A DNA stretch of 64,000 bases, taken from assembly GCF_000004825.1 (NCBI RefSeq), contig NW_008805063.1, positions 248,857 through 312,856 on the forward strand. Reading direction: 5' to 3'. Shown one piece after another: positions 11,205-22,334 of this stretch. The notes below the pieces were generated by a model that saw only the letters and a program-made list of their open reading frames with translations, searched no databases and was not told where the DNA came from. The DNA comes from Heterostelium album PN500. Taxonomy: Eukaryota > Evosea > Eumycetozoa > Acytosteliales > Acytosteliaceae. A program made the translations under genes and the position numbers. Position 1 is the stretch's first letter. Each line of letters begins with the position of its first letter.

Positions 11205-14118
11205 TTTATAAAAATGAATATTGTGTGATCACAGGTCAAGAACAATGAATTTATTTAATTCAACTTAAGCTAATAAAATAAATAAAAATAAAGTTAATTA
11301 TAATTGAATTAATTTGATTATTTGAAATGGAGTTAGGAGAAGTGAGGTGAAGTTGTTTTTTTTATAAATAAAATAATTTATATGAATTTGTGATTATATT
11401 TATATATATGATATATATAGTAATTGTTATTGATTATTGTTGTTTATTCTATTTTCGAAAAAAGGTAATTCTATTTAAAATATTTTATTATTATTGGACA
11501 ATGTCTTGAAAAATAACTACAAAAAATAATAAACCAATAACACCATTGAATTTGATAGTCGAGTAAGTAGAAAAAATTGGATGGATATGATATGTCTGTT
11601 AGATTATATTTTTATAATGTTTTCGGGGTGTATTATTTTATAATTATAAATCTTTGAGATCATATGATTGATTTTGGGGTGGTGTAAGATGAATATCTTT
11701 GAATGTTTATGATGAAAAGTGTATATCATATCATGATTTTAAGGACTGGTTTGAAATTTTAATTTAGAATTTATCATTTTCTGCTGATGAAATGAATATA
11801 AATACGTCAACAACAACTTGCTAATCTGCATTAAGTTATCAATTTAATTTATCATTTAAGTAGTAGTAGTAGTAGTAAGAAATCTAATCTATACCAAAAA
11901 ATAAAAACAATTCTTGCTCATATTGGTATTAGATGGTGTATTTATTATTATCTTTTTATTTTATTTTAGTTTATAGGATTAAGTAAGTACAAAGAATTGA
12001 GTTTGTGTGGTGTGTGATGTGAGTAATGTGGTTGAATTAATATCAATGGTGTTGTTGTAAATTCTTTTTTTTTTTTGCAAAAGGACAAAGAATAAACAAA
12101 CCACCTGACAATTTTTATTGCATTCTTATTGTCAACTCCAACAAACGATTTAAATTATAGTGAGTGGATAATGGATGGATAGATAGAGTGAATAAATAAA
12201 TAGATGGTTGGTGATTTTAGTTTTATGATGTGAAAGCAGAAGATATTTTCTGGGAGAAAATAAAATAAACTTTGATAACAATAAAAATGTATGATGATTG
12301 GTGATTTCTTGTCCTATCTAATCACATATTCTTCCAAAAAAACATTATTATTATTTTAAATAGAATCTATATCTATAATTCAATCCCATATTTGCTGAAA
12401 TTCCAATGTTTGTTTGTTCAGATTCTAATTATCAAAAATATAAACAAACTAAAACTATATCTGACCTGAATCTAAGCTATAATATAATATTTATGTTATG
12501 TTCTCAAGATTATTTTTAATATAATAATAAATCAGAATTGGATTGTTATTTCATGATTATCCAACTAGAAAAATAAAATAAAAAGGAACTTAACAATCCA
12601 AATTTAAATTTACATTTACATACTATTTTTGTAAATACTACTGTAATAACAATTGTTCTTTTTGAAAAAATTTAAATAAATAAATAAATAAATAAACAAC
12701 AAATAATTGATATTATTAAAAATAGATTAATTGTTTTCTTGAATAATTAAAAACAAAAAAATATTGTATAAATTAAGAATAATCAGTTTTTACTTGTTAT
12801 CTCTTCCCTCCCTTATTTTTAAAATTTTGTATAATGTTTGTTGTGTTGTTTAGTGTTAGTAGGACTGGTGACAAAAATGACCTTTTTATACAAAAGGCAG
12901 CACAATATTGTGATTAATCAATTGGATATTGTTATAACAAATAGTTTCATACAAGTCAAATATCAATTCAAAAAAAAAAACAAACACTCATAATAACAAT
13001 AATAGTTATTATCTTATATATTTAGTAGTAATCTTAATCCAGGTCAATCCTCCATCCATCCACCACGATCATAAGAGAAGTGTTGTAATCATACTCTTTA
13101 TATTGTTGTAAATGTTATTGTTTTTTATTATTGAATATGACCACAAACAAACACTGTTTACACACATTAGCACACATTAATTAATCACAACACTTTGTGA
13201 TCAGTGAGTGACCACACAACAACAAAAATCACACAACTTTTCAACTCACAAAGAATAGACAGGTAATAAAAAATAAAAAACGAGTTGAGAGAGTGAGAGA
13301 GGTGTTTTTTGTTTGTTTTGAAGATGGGAGAGGGAAGAATAGAATATGAATGAAAACAAGACGACAATTAAATCTAAGGTATTAAATCCATTGCTTGTTT
13401 CTTTTTGATGTATGTGTGTGTGAGTGTTGGTGTTTTTGTCAGTTGTATTGAGTGGTGGCGATATATAATAGTCTGTCTAACGATTTCATAAATTGATAAT
13501 CAGGGATTGATATTTACTAATTTGTTTGTATTCTCTTCTCTTTTTAAATCAAAGTTTATATATAATGTATTGCTATTATTAGACTACTACTGCTACTTCT
13601 TCTACTACTATATTCTACAAAGATTTATTAACAATTTTTTATTACTAATAAATTTCTTTGTTGATAATTATTATTACTATTTACAACTAATATCTATGAT
13701 ATATATATATGTTTAGTTTTTATTAATTATTATTACAATTTTATTTACAAATATTATTAATCTGATAAGTGCACACTTTTTATGAAGCGCGTTTTGATCA
13801 AAAATTTTTTTTTTGCAAAACGAAAAAAAAAATAAAAAAACAAAAAAAAAAAATGGGAAGTGGGCTGCTCTCGAAAGGTCAAAACAATCGTTGATTCAAA
13901 GATAAACATAAATCCTTTCAAAAGCATCAATCTAGAGTTAGCATTTTTAATTTGTTATTAAAGAGAAGATTGTTTTTAGTTGTATCGTTTTAGTGATATA
14001 AAAAATTAGATTAGATTTAAATTTATCTCTTTTTTATTTTTATTTTTATTTTTATTTCAATTATTAATACTTAATATGGCGCACTGCATTTAATAATATT
14101 GATTTTATTCTATTAAAT
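11205..14118. other. 2.9-kb gene-poor intergenic region
   Basis: AT-rich DNA lies between the kinase start and the 3' end of the first Hcp-like gene (both -). It contains an AGT trinucleotide run near 11862-11877, TAAA tetranucleotides near 12673-12698, poly(A) runs near 13815-13855, and short open frames on both strands with no protein-like composition. I find no tRNA and no convincing gene. Confidence 0.55.
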
Positions 14119-15192
14119 TTAGTTGTATCCAACAAACTTTCCATCTGATTTCTGTACAATAAAAGAAGTTGATATTTTCAAAAACTTTTCTTCATTGATT
14201 AAAATACCAGTGGTTTCATTATACAAGTTCTTGATGGTATCGACTGGAATTGAGAGAGTCTCGGCAATGGTCTTCTTGTAGTTTTCAATGGTCTGTGGCT
14301 TTGGTGTTTTGAAGATTTGGTAGAGAATTGGGTCTTTGTGAGTTAAAACCTTAGAGTAGTTGGTAAGTTCTTCTTCACTGACTGCACTGTCTTGTGGTAA
14401 TTCATATTCGGTGACGATTCCCATTTCCTTGAGGAGTGCAACTGTTGATGGATCGTGTGAATCTAAATCGACCATCAAACTCTTCTTGGCAATCTCCAAA
14501 AGTGTCTTGCTGGTTCCTTTGGCTCCGGATTTGTTGGAATAGAGTGTTTTTGAACCGGTTCCTTTCAACTGATCCCACTTGGCAACTTGGTAGGTTTCAA
14601 ATTCACCAGTCTCCAAATTGAGTTTGATATTCTTGATGATAATGATCTTTGCATTCAATGATAGTGTTTCGACTGGCTTTCCACCGGTTCCACCACTGAC
14701 CGATACATTGGTGATCTGGACATGATGCATCTCATACTCGATGATTGGTAAGACACGATTCGATGACTTTAAAATGAAACGTAGGATGATGTGTGGAATG
14801 ATTTCACCACGCATTGACATGTAGTTGAATGCTGGCGAACGGTCACAAGTGAATTTGGTGCATGTCAATTCACCAACATGTGGTTTACCTCTCTTTCCAG
14901 CCTCAGAGGAGACATTGTGTGAATAACTCATGACGTCAATCCATGGTGCAACAAACTCTTTGAATCTCTTTGAAATCAGTTTCTCCATTGGATCTGTCTC
15001 TTGTTTTGCTCCTCTTCTTCCAAAGTGGTTGTTGTCATCATCGGATCCGTCACCATTCAAATCCTCGCCCTCTTCAGCAGGTGCGACCAATCCCATCAAT
15101 GCATCCTTCTGGTTTTCAATGGTTGGAATTTGGTAGTCTTCAGCATTAACATTGATATCGATTGGAACCCACAAAGCAATTGAATCTTTCAT
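14119..15192 (-). CDS. Hcp-like (type VI secretion tube-protein family) protein, copy 1
   Basis: Intronless, 357 residues. An acidic Asp/Asn loop lies at about 38-56. Residues about 82-196 match the Hcp fold family of bacterial type VI secretion: IDVMSYSHNV, then HVGELTCTKFTCDRSPAF, MRGEIIPH, EYEMHHVQITNVSVSGG and ETLSLNAKIIIIKNI, in the order and spacing of Hcp. Bacterial Hcp is about 160 residues and forms hexameric rings. Residues 197-357 are an extra domain that I do not recognise. There is no signal peptide or membrane segment. Copies 2 and 3 lie at 15938..17014 and 29752..30834. The 5' flank shares a conserved block with theirs. Transfer from bacteria is inferred; codon use and flanking DNA look native. 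Confidence 0.85.
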   Translation of the reverse strand: MKDSIALWVPIDINVNAEDYQIPTIENQKDALMGLVAPAEEGEDLNGDGSDDDNNHFGRRGAKQETDPMEKLISKRFKEFVAPWIDVMSYSHNVSSEAGKRGKPHVGELTCTKFTCDRSPAFNYMSMRGEIIPHIILRFILKSSNRVLPIIEYEMHHVQITNVSVSGGTGGKPVETLSLNAKIIIIKNIKLNLETGEFETYQVAKWDQLKGTGSKTLYSNKSGAKGTSKTLLEIAKKSLMVDLDSHDPSTVALLKEMGIVTEYELPQDSAVSEEELTNYSKVLTHKDPILYQIFKTPKPQTIENYKKTIAETLSIPVDTIKNLYNETTGILINEEKFLKISTSFIVQKSDGKFVGYN

Positions 15193-15937
15193 TTTTGTTG
15201 TTGTTGTTATTTAGTTTAAAAGATAAAAATTTTTACAAATTATATATAGATAAATTATTAAAGATAAGATAGATTATTTTAAATGATATTAAATATTGTT
15301 TTTTGACAAACCCGAGTTAAATACTTAAATTGATATCAAAAAAAAACCTAATATCGAGATATCTAGGTGATGATGAAACTGAAAAAAATCAGAAAATTTG
15401 AGCTTTGGCAAAAGATTTTTTTCGAAATTTTCTGTTTTTTAAATGAATTCCTAAATAAGAAATATCTTTATTTATATATTTATTCTTAATATTATGAATA
15501 TCTATGTAAATTTCATATATTTTTCTATTTATCTTTATAATAATTGAAAAAAATAAAAAGAAAAAATAAATAAAAATTTTCAATACTTGATTTCTTTTTT
15601 TTTTTTTTTTTTTTTAATACATTATTTCTTTTATTTTTTTCTTTTTTTTGAACTTGTATATCAAATGGAATTAAATTTGAGGGATATAGAACCTAAAAAC
15701 TTTTAATAAGGTATTATAAGGTTTAGCCTTTAAAGTTTGAAATTAATGACTAATTAAACCTTATTAAGAAAGATGAGAAGATATTTTCAATGCTGAATCT
15801 AAATTCATCTTCGGAACCAGTACAAATCCAAATTTATCTTTAAATTTTTTATTATCCAGAAAATTTTAGTATTTTAAAATTGTTATTTAATTTACAAAAA
15901 AAAAATGGATTTATAATATTTATTAAACATATTAAAT
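15193..15937. other. Intergenic region between Hcp-like copies 1 and 2
   Basis: The right side is the 3' flank of copy 2. The left 300 bases are the 5' flank of copy 1, with the conserved block listed separately. A poly(T) run of more than 20 bases lies near 15596-15616. No gene is seen. Confidence 0.6.
15379..15466 (-). promoter_or_regulatory. Conserved upstream block of Hcp-like copy 1
   Basis: A near-palindrome CTGAAAAAAATCAG at 15379-15392 and CCTAAATAAGAAATATC at 15450-15466 (+ strand) lie 187 and 258 bases upstream of the ATG. The same words occur at matching distances upstream of copies 2 and 3. They are candidate transcription-factor sites; function is inferred from conservation only. 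Confidence 0.55.
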
Positions 15938-17014
15938 TTAATTGTATCCAATGAACTTTCCATCTGATTTCTGTACAATAAAAACGGTTGTTGGTTTCAA
16001 GAACTTTTCATCATTGAGTAAAATACCAGTAATTCCACTATACAAGTTTTTGATGGTATCGACTGGAATTGAGAGAGTCTCGGCAATGGTCTTCTTGTAG
16101 TTTTCAATGGTTTGTGGCTTTGGTACATTGAAAATTTGGTAGAGAATTGGGTCTTTGTGAGTTAAAACTTTACAGTAGTTGGAAAGATCATCTTCACTGA
16201 CTTCACTGTCTTGTGGTAATTCATATTCGGTGACGATTCCCATTTCCTTGAGGAGTGCAACTGTTGATGGATCGTGTGAATCTAAATCGACCATCAAACT
16301 CTTCTTGGCAATCTCCAAAAGTGTCTTGCTGGTTCCTTTGGCACCAGATTTGTTGGAATAGAGTGTCTTTGAACCGGTTCCTTTCAATTGATCCCACTTG
16401 GCAACTTGGTAGGTTTCAAATTCACCGGTTTCCAAATTCAATCTAATATTCTTGATGATCATAATCTTTGCATTCAATGACATGGTTTCGACTGGCTTTC
16501 CACCGGCTCCACCACTGATCGATACATTGGTGATCTGAACATGATGCATCTCATACTCGATGATTGGTAAGACACGATTCGATGTCTTTCCAATGGCACG
16601 GAAGACAACGTGTGGAATGATTTCACCACGCATTGTCATATAGTTGAAGGTTGGTGAACGGTCACAAGTGAATTTGGTGCATGTCAATTCACCAACGTGT
16701 GGATCACCTCTCTTTCCAGCCTGAGAGGCGACATTGTGTGAAAAACTCATGATTTCAATCCATGGTGCAACAAACTCTTTGAATCTTCTTGAGATGAGTT
16801 TCTCCATTGGATCTGCCTCTTGTTTTGCTCCTCTTCTTCCATAGTAGTTGTCATCGTCGGACTCGTCATTGTTATTGGCCAAATCCTCGTCATCCTCGGC
16901 TGGTGCAACCAATCCCATCAATGCATCCTTTTGATTCTCGATGGTTGGAATTTGGTAGTCGTCAGCGTTGACATTGGTATCGATTGGGATCCAGACGGCA
17001 ATTGATTCTTTCAT
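15938..17014 (-). CDS. Hcp-like (type VI secretion tube-protein family) protein, copy 2
   Basis: Intronless, 358 residues, tandem to copy 1 on the same strand. It has the same plan: MKESIAVWIPID at the N-terminus, an acidic Asp/Asn insert (about 38-57), the Hcp-like core (IEIMSFSHNV, HVGELTCTKFTCDRSP, MRGEIIPHVVFRAI, HHVQITNVSISGG, ETMSLNAKIMIIKNI), and the conserved C-terminal extension ending QKSDGKFIGYN. It is much closer to copy 3 than to copy 1 in the first 200 residues. A roughly 139-nt DNA block encoding part of the extension (16204-16342) appears identical to copy 1 (14385-14523), which suggests conversion or very strong constraint. Confidence 0.85.
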   Translation of the reverse strand: MKESIAVWIPIDTNVNADDYQIPTIENQKDALMGLVAPAEDDEDLANNNDESDDDNYYGRRGAKQEADPMEKLISRRFKEFVAPWIEIMSFSHNVASQAGKRGDPHVGELTCTKFTCDRSPTFNYMTMRGEIIPHVVFRAIGKTSNRVLPIIEYEMHHVQITNVSISGGAGGKPVETMSLNAKIMIIKNIRLNLETGEFETYQVAKWDQLKGTGSKTLYSNKSGAKGTSKTLLEIAKKSLMVDLDSHDPSTVALLKEMGIVTEYELPQDSEVSEDDLSNYCKVLTHKDPILYQIFNVPKPQTIENYKKTIAETLSIPVDTIKNLYSGITGILLNDEKFLKPTTVFIVQKSDGKFIGYN

Positions 17015-17753
17015 TTTGTTTTTTTGGTATTATTATTATTTACAAATAAATTATTAAAAGATAAGATTGTTTTTTGTTTGATTGATTTTTGTTTTAATTT
17101 TAAATGATATTAAATTTTGTCAGACACTTTTAAACACTTTGTCCAAAACCAAAAAATAATATCAAGATAACATCGAAAAAAAATGATGATGCAACTGAAA
17201 AAAATCAGAAAAATTCTTTAACTCAAAAAACAGATTTTTTCGAAATTTTCTGTTTTTTAAATGAATTCCTAAATAAGAAATATCTTTATTTATATATATT
17301 TATTCTTAATATTATGAATATTTATTTAAATTTCATATATTTTTCTATTATCCTTTTTAAAAATTGAAAAAAAATTTATATTACTTGTCATTTATTTTAT
17401 TATGATTATATTTCATTTTTTAAACAAATAAATAAAAATAAAGAAAAATTAATTTTAAGAAATGTAATTGGGTATATGATTTGTTCTTTTCCAAAATATT
17501 GTTCATGGAATTGAACTGGAAAATATATCAAGAACTTATTTATATAAGTTGTGATGAGAAAAAAACTTATGTTTTTTAAAAAATAAAATAAATTAATCTG
17601 TAACTTGAAAATTTAAGTGGTTTAAAATGAAATTACAATTTACAAAAACACACAATGAATCATTCTTTTTTTTTTATTTTATTTTTGGAATAGATATTGA
17701 TAGTTAGATATAATTGATATTATAGTAATCTAGTAAATAAAAATAGAATAATA
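17015..17753. other. Divergent intergenic region
   Basis: This separates the start of Hcp-like copy 2 (-) from the start of the membrane-protein gene (+). The left part carries the conserved block. The right part (about 17380-17750) is AT-rich without recognisable features. Confidence 0.6.
17195..17284 (-). promoter_or_regulatory. Conserved upstream block of Hcp-like copy 2
   Basis: CTGAAAAAAATCAG at 17195-17208 and CCTAAATAAGAAATATC at 17268-17284 lie 181 and 254 bases upstream of the ATG. Similarity to the copy 1 flank extends on to about 17345 (TTATTCTTAATATTATGAAT). Confidence 0.55.
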
Positions 17754-19297
17754 ATGGATTCTAAAACATTTGTTGTCTATGATCATGTATCATATAACTT
17801 GTTCTATCGATCGGAGAAAGCAAAGGATCAAGAAAAGCTCTACCCATATTATGTGTTAGATGAGCATCTAGATGTGAAAAGATTGAGAGCTCATTTGAAT
17901 CAATTTGAATTGTAAGTGCACTAAATTTACAAATAATAAAATAATTAGTTATCTTTAAATTGTTATTAACAAATGTATTGTTTTTTGTTTTTTAATATTC
18001 ACAAGTGAATCAATTGTATTGTGTGTGATGAATGGTGATGATATCGATGATGGTGCAGCATTATCATTCGATGGTGATATCAATTTCAACAATAACAATA
18101 ACAACATTATTAATGCCAACAACAACAACAACAACAAAAACAAGTTAAACAACACTTTCAATGGTGGCAATAAAGAGATTACTTTCAAAGATGGCAAATA
18201 CAACAATGTTATAAAGACACTCTTGGACTATCTAAGAGGTGGTATTCAAAGAAAATATATAAACAACAACAACAAAAACAATAATTCAAATCATTATCTT
18301 TACAATACAACACCAAGAAGAATAAGTAAGTATATTTATTACAATACAATCGTATGAGTATCATCATAAATCGAAAACAAACTAATTATATATATATTTA
18401 AATTATATAATAGTTACACCAAAGTTGGGTATTATTCTTATTACGAATGAAGATTTGGATGGCTTTGGAATGACAAACTACATAGAGTCAAACATTGAAG
18501 TGAATATGCCATTCCTCTATAATATTAAGAGATTGTGTGGTCTTGACATCGTATCGAGTACCTCCACTGCGAGAGAGTTGAACAACCGTATCGACAATAT
18601 GCTGAGAGAGAATGCATTCCATTGGAACTACGACATTGTGATGCCACGTCGTGTAGGCGGTCACATAACCAAAGACAACTTCTATCCAGTGGTTTCCAAC
18701 AACAGTAGCAGAAGCAGCAGCAGCGGTGGTAACAACAACTCACTTGCAATCACAATGATGCTGTTCCTTATCAAACTCCTATTGGCAACGACCGTTCTAT
18801 TCTTCTTTTTGGTGGTACTTAACGATTTCTGTGCAAAGTCGGCAGAGCTATCATATATCAAGCAAGGACACAGAATTGATCCATTACAGTTCGAAACCCT
18901 CAACAATAATTATGACCTATGTAAAGAAGACGTGAATGTCCTACACCAGAGAGTAGTGAGTTCAGATGAAATAATAAGTAAAGGAATTACACTTCATTCG
19001 CCTGAGGGTCACACCTTTAAATATATTGCACCAAATCACACCAACTTTGATTTTAAAATTCTCAAATCACTAAACACACAACAGCCTTCATCTGATAACA
19101 ACAACAACAACAATCACAATAATAATAATGAAGAAGTTCAATATTTCACAAATTACCTACTACCGTTTTACAAACAATATATACAGTCCCACTATCAAGA
19201 TTACATCCATCCTATTTACACCAATTATATATCCACCTTATTAGACAACAAACAGCAACAAGAAGAAGACAAAACTAGTACTACTATTCAACATTAA
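17754..19297 (+). CDS. Predicted single-pass membrane protein with longin-like N-terminus, unknown function
   Basis: Exons 17754..17911, 18006..18325 and 18414..19297 give 453 residues. Donors are GTAAGT, acceptors CACAAG and AATAG, and phases match. The N-terminus (MDSKTFVVYDHVSYNLFYRS, then LYPYYVLDEHLDVKRL) alternates hydrophobic strands with a helix in a pattern resembling the first longin domain of CCZ1/HPS4-type proteins; this is a weak impression. Asn-rich loops interrupt the region. A second strand-like part (KLGIILITNEDLDGFG) follows, then one strong membrane segment (ITMMLFLIKLLLATTVLFFF), and a tail of about 150 residues rich in Asn, Tyr and Gln. There is no signal peptide, so it is probably membrane-anchored with a cytosolic N-terminal domain (inferred). 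Confidence 0.75.
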
Positions 19298-19552
19298 TCT
19301 ATCTATTCTATTACACCATCCAATAACATTGTATATTAAATAAATAACAATTATCATTATCGAAAATTCATGAAGTGACTTTACCGATTTGTTAACTATG
19401 ATTGTTGTCGAATAAAAAATAAATAAATTTGAAAATTTTAAAAAACTGTTTCTTTTCTTAACTGTTTGAACAAGCTTTTTATTAATATTGTTTGACCGTC
19501 AAAGAGTGTATATATATATGATACATTAGTTTCATTAGAGTTATAGAAACAA

Positions 19553-21239
19553 ATGGATATAGATATACAGACTAAAGAATTTTGTAAATTATCATTAAAG
19601 AACACAAATCAATTATATAATAATGTACATGCAACTATAGCACATAGTAATAGTAGTGCAACAGATGAATTAGATTCGAAACGTATAAAACTATTTTCAA
19701 AGATAAACGATGAATATATACATGTTAAAGATATACTGCCGCCTAAATCAACAACTACAACTTCAACTACAACAAATGTACAATCTAAAGATATTTCAAT
19801 GAAAGATACAACTATAGATAATATAATAAGTTCTCAACCAAATATACAAGAGTTTGTATTATTACAATTATAATATACTTTAGTTTATTATCATTTTTAC
19901 TTACTTACTTACAACAATATCTATCTTATAAAACAACAATATTAGTGAGAAGAGAAGAAAGGTTGGTGATAGTAATGCAAATATGAGTATTGTTGTATCG
20001 AATAATAATAATGGTGTGAAGAAGATGAATATGACAGAACAACAGAAAGCATTGGTGAATATAGGTTCGACAGGTCCTGCACTTAGCTATACTAAACCGA
20101 TGTGGCATCCACCTTGGAAGTTGATGAGAGTCGTTGCCGGACACACTGGTTGGGTGCGTACGATCTCTGTCGATGTGAACAATGAGTTTTTCGTGACTGG
20201 TGCCACCGATAACACCATCAAAGTCTGGGATATGGCATCGGGTGAACTCAAGGTGACGCTGGTCTATCATATTGCACCGGTGCGTGCCGTTCAGCTGTCG
20301 GCGCGCCATCCCTATATGTTCTCGGCCGGCGAGGACAACAAGGTGATCTGCTGGGATCTCGAAGCGAATCGACCGATCCGACACTATCACGGTCACAGGA
20401 ACGGTGTCTACTCGCTGGCGCTACACCCGTCACTCGACATCATCTTCACCGGTGGCAAAGACTCGACCGTCCGTGTCTGGGACATGCGTACCAAAGCCGA
20501 GATCTACACGCTCTCCGGCCACAAAGGAACGGTCGGATCGCTCATCTCGCAATCGCCAGACCCCCAAGTAATCTCTGGTTCCATGGACAACACCATTCGT
20601 CTCTGGGATCTAAAGACCGGTCAATCGGCAGTGACTCTCACCAACCACAAGAAATCAGTAAGAGGTTTGGTAATGCATGAGAAAGAGTATGTAACTTGGT
20701 TATTCATATGATAATTATAGTAAATCTAAACTAAACAAACTTATTATTATCAACAATTGGCAGATTCTCATTTGCATCTGGTAGTGCAGATAATATTAAA
20801 CAATGGAAATTACCGGAGGGACAGTTTATTAAGAATCTATCGGGACATAATGCAATCATTAATTGTCTGGCGTTGAATCAAGATAATGTGTTGGTTTCTG
20901 GTGGTGACAATGGTAGTATGCAATTCTGGGATTGGAAGACAGGTTATTGCTTCCAGAAATCACAGACTATAGCTCAACCCGGTTCACTCGATAGTGAAGC
21001 CGGTATTTTCGCAATGGCATTCGATCGTACTGGAACTCGTTTAATTACATGTGAAGCTGATAAATCCATTAAAGTTTATAAAGAAGATGAAGAAGCCGTA
21101 TGTTATAATTTATATCTATCATATTTTTTGAATAATAATAATACTAATATATTTTATTTTCTTTACTTTTTAGAATGAATCAACTCATCCAATTAGTAAT
21201 GAATGGAGACCAACAGCACAGAATATAAAGAGATTTTAA
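19553..21239 (+). CDS. plrg1: PLRG1/PRL1 (Prp46) WD40 protein of the Prp19-associated spliceosome complex
   Basis: Four exons (19553..19851, 19946..20686, 20764..21097, 21174..21239) give 479 residues. The first intron uses a less usual donor, GTTTGT, but it is the only one that joins in phase to DEKRRKVG. The core begins [20 protein letters not shown], the hallmark linker and first WD repeat of PLRG1. About seven WD40 repeats follow: [68 protein letters not shown] and [10 protein letters not shown]. It ends [17 protein letters not shown], like the family. It is a nuclear NTC/Prp19-complex component needed for spliceosome activation. The N-terminus (about 100 residues) is divergent and Thr/Ser-rich. 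Confidence 0.94.
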
Positions 21240-21448
21240 GAACATAGATCTAATAACGATAACGATAATAACAATAACAATTGAAACAATAACAGGTGAA
21301 ATATAATAAACTATATCAACTTTTATTATATGATGAAATGTAAGATTGGAATAGGTTCATCATTTTATTTATTTATAAATATATGATGAAAGAAGTTGGA
21401 ATATAAATAATAATATAATATAGCAGTAATAATGATTGGTTTGTTGTA

Positions 21449-21756
21449 TTACCAATGAGTTCTTCTACAGATCCAAGCATGGAAACGACGTGACCAGTAA
21501 CATTCATATCTACGACCGAATCTGTTGGCATCATCAGTTCCGGCGACATCGGCAAGCTGTGAACCAGTTTGTGATGATTTGGCACCTCCACCGGACATTG
21601 TTACACTGTGACTAATGGATTCAACCATTGAAGCACCATTACCAATACTTGTTAAGTTTTCTACAGATTATTATTTATTTTTTCAGATTATTAATAATTA
21701 TTTAAATTAATGATATTTTATTTGTTTATTTCTTTTTACATACCAATAAGTGTCAT
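21449..21756 (-). CDS. Small hssA/2C-like protein (tentative)
   Basis: Exons 21756..21744 (MTLI plus one base) and 21660..21449 give 74 residues, with donor GTATGT and acceptor CTGTAG. A tiny first exon encoding MTL(I), followed by a Ser/Gly-rich start (LTSIGNG, then HSVTMSGGGAKSSQTGS), recalls the dictyostelid hssA/2C/7E small-protein family. That likeness is from memory of the family. The C-terminal third (FGRRYECYWSRRFHAWIC) is less family-like. The overlapping frame ending at 21373 has a more protein-like sequence there (VVDMNVTGHVVSMLGSVEEL), so a frameshift near 21560-21590 or an unrecognised intron is possible. Confidence 0.5.
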
Positions 21757-22334
21757 TTTTATTTATCTTTATTCTTTTATACTAAGAGATAATATTTTGA
21801 ATGAATACATATTTTAAATTGACAACTATTTATACTGAGCAATATGTCAATCAATATTTAATTTTGTAATCCCTATTATAGTTATATTCTCCAGAAGAAA
21901 TCATCAATTTGAATATTCTTTTTTTTATTTCTTTACTTGTTTAATAAACCATGTATAAATTTATCAGTGTCATTGTTGAATGATCGAATATATAAGTCAT
22001 TTCTATCAAATATTCATAAAAAAGAATCAACCATTTTTAAGAGCAAATGTATTTATATATGATAGAATAATTAATGGGAATAGTACAACAATCTTTTTAT
22101 GTTTCTTTCTCATAACAACAAAAATTAAATAAGTATCTTTTATTTGAAAATTAATATTAATATATATATGTTGGATTATTATAGAAATATATATCTCGTG
22201 AAGATAAGAATAAAAATTGTAATATTAGGTGTTTAGAATGAAATTAAAGAAAATAATCTAATGATTGTTAGGTTGTGATTTTGTTGATATTATTATTTGG
22301 TGCAGTGCTTTCTGTGCTGCTTTGTTTTGTTTTG
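21757..22334. other. Intergenic region
   Basis: AT-rich DNA lies between the small hssA-like gene and the 3' end of the sterol reductase (both -). No gene, RNA or repeat is recognised. Confidence 0.5.

Noticed and set aside
13185-13716. Short open frames on both strands in the 11-14 kb region
   Set aside because: Their composition reflects A/T runs; no start context, introns or family likeness.
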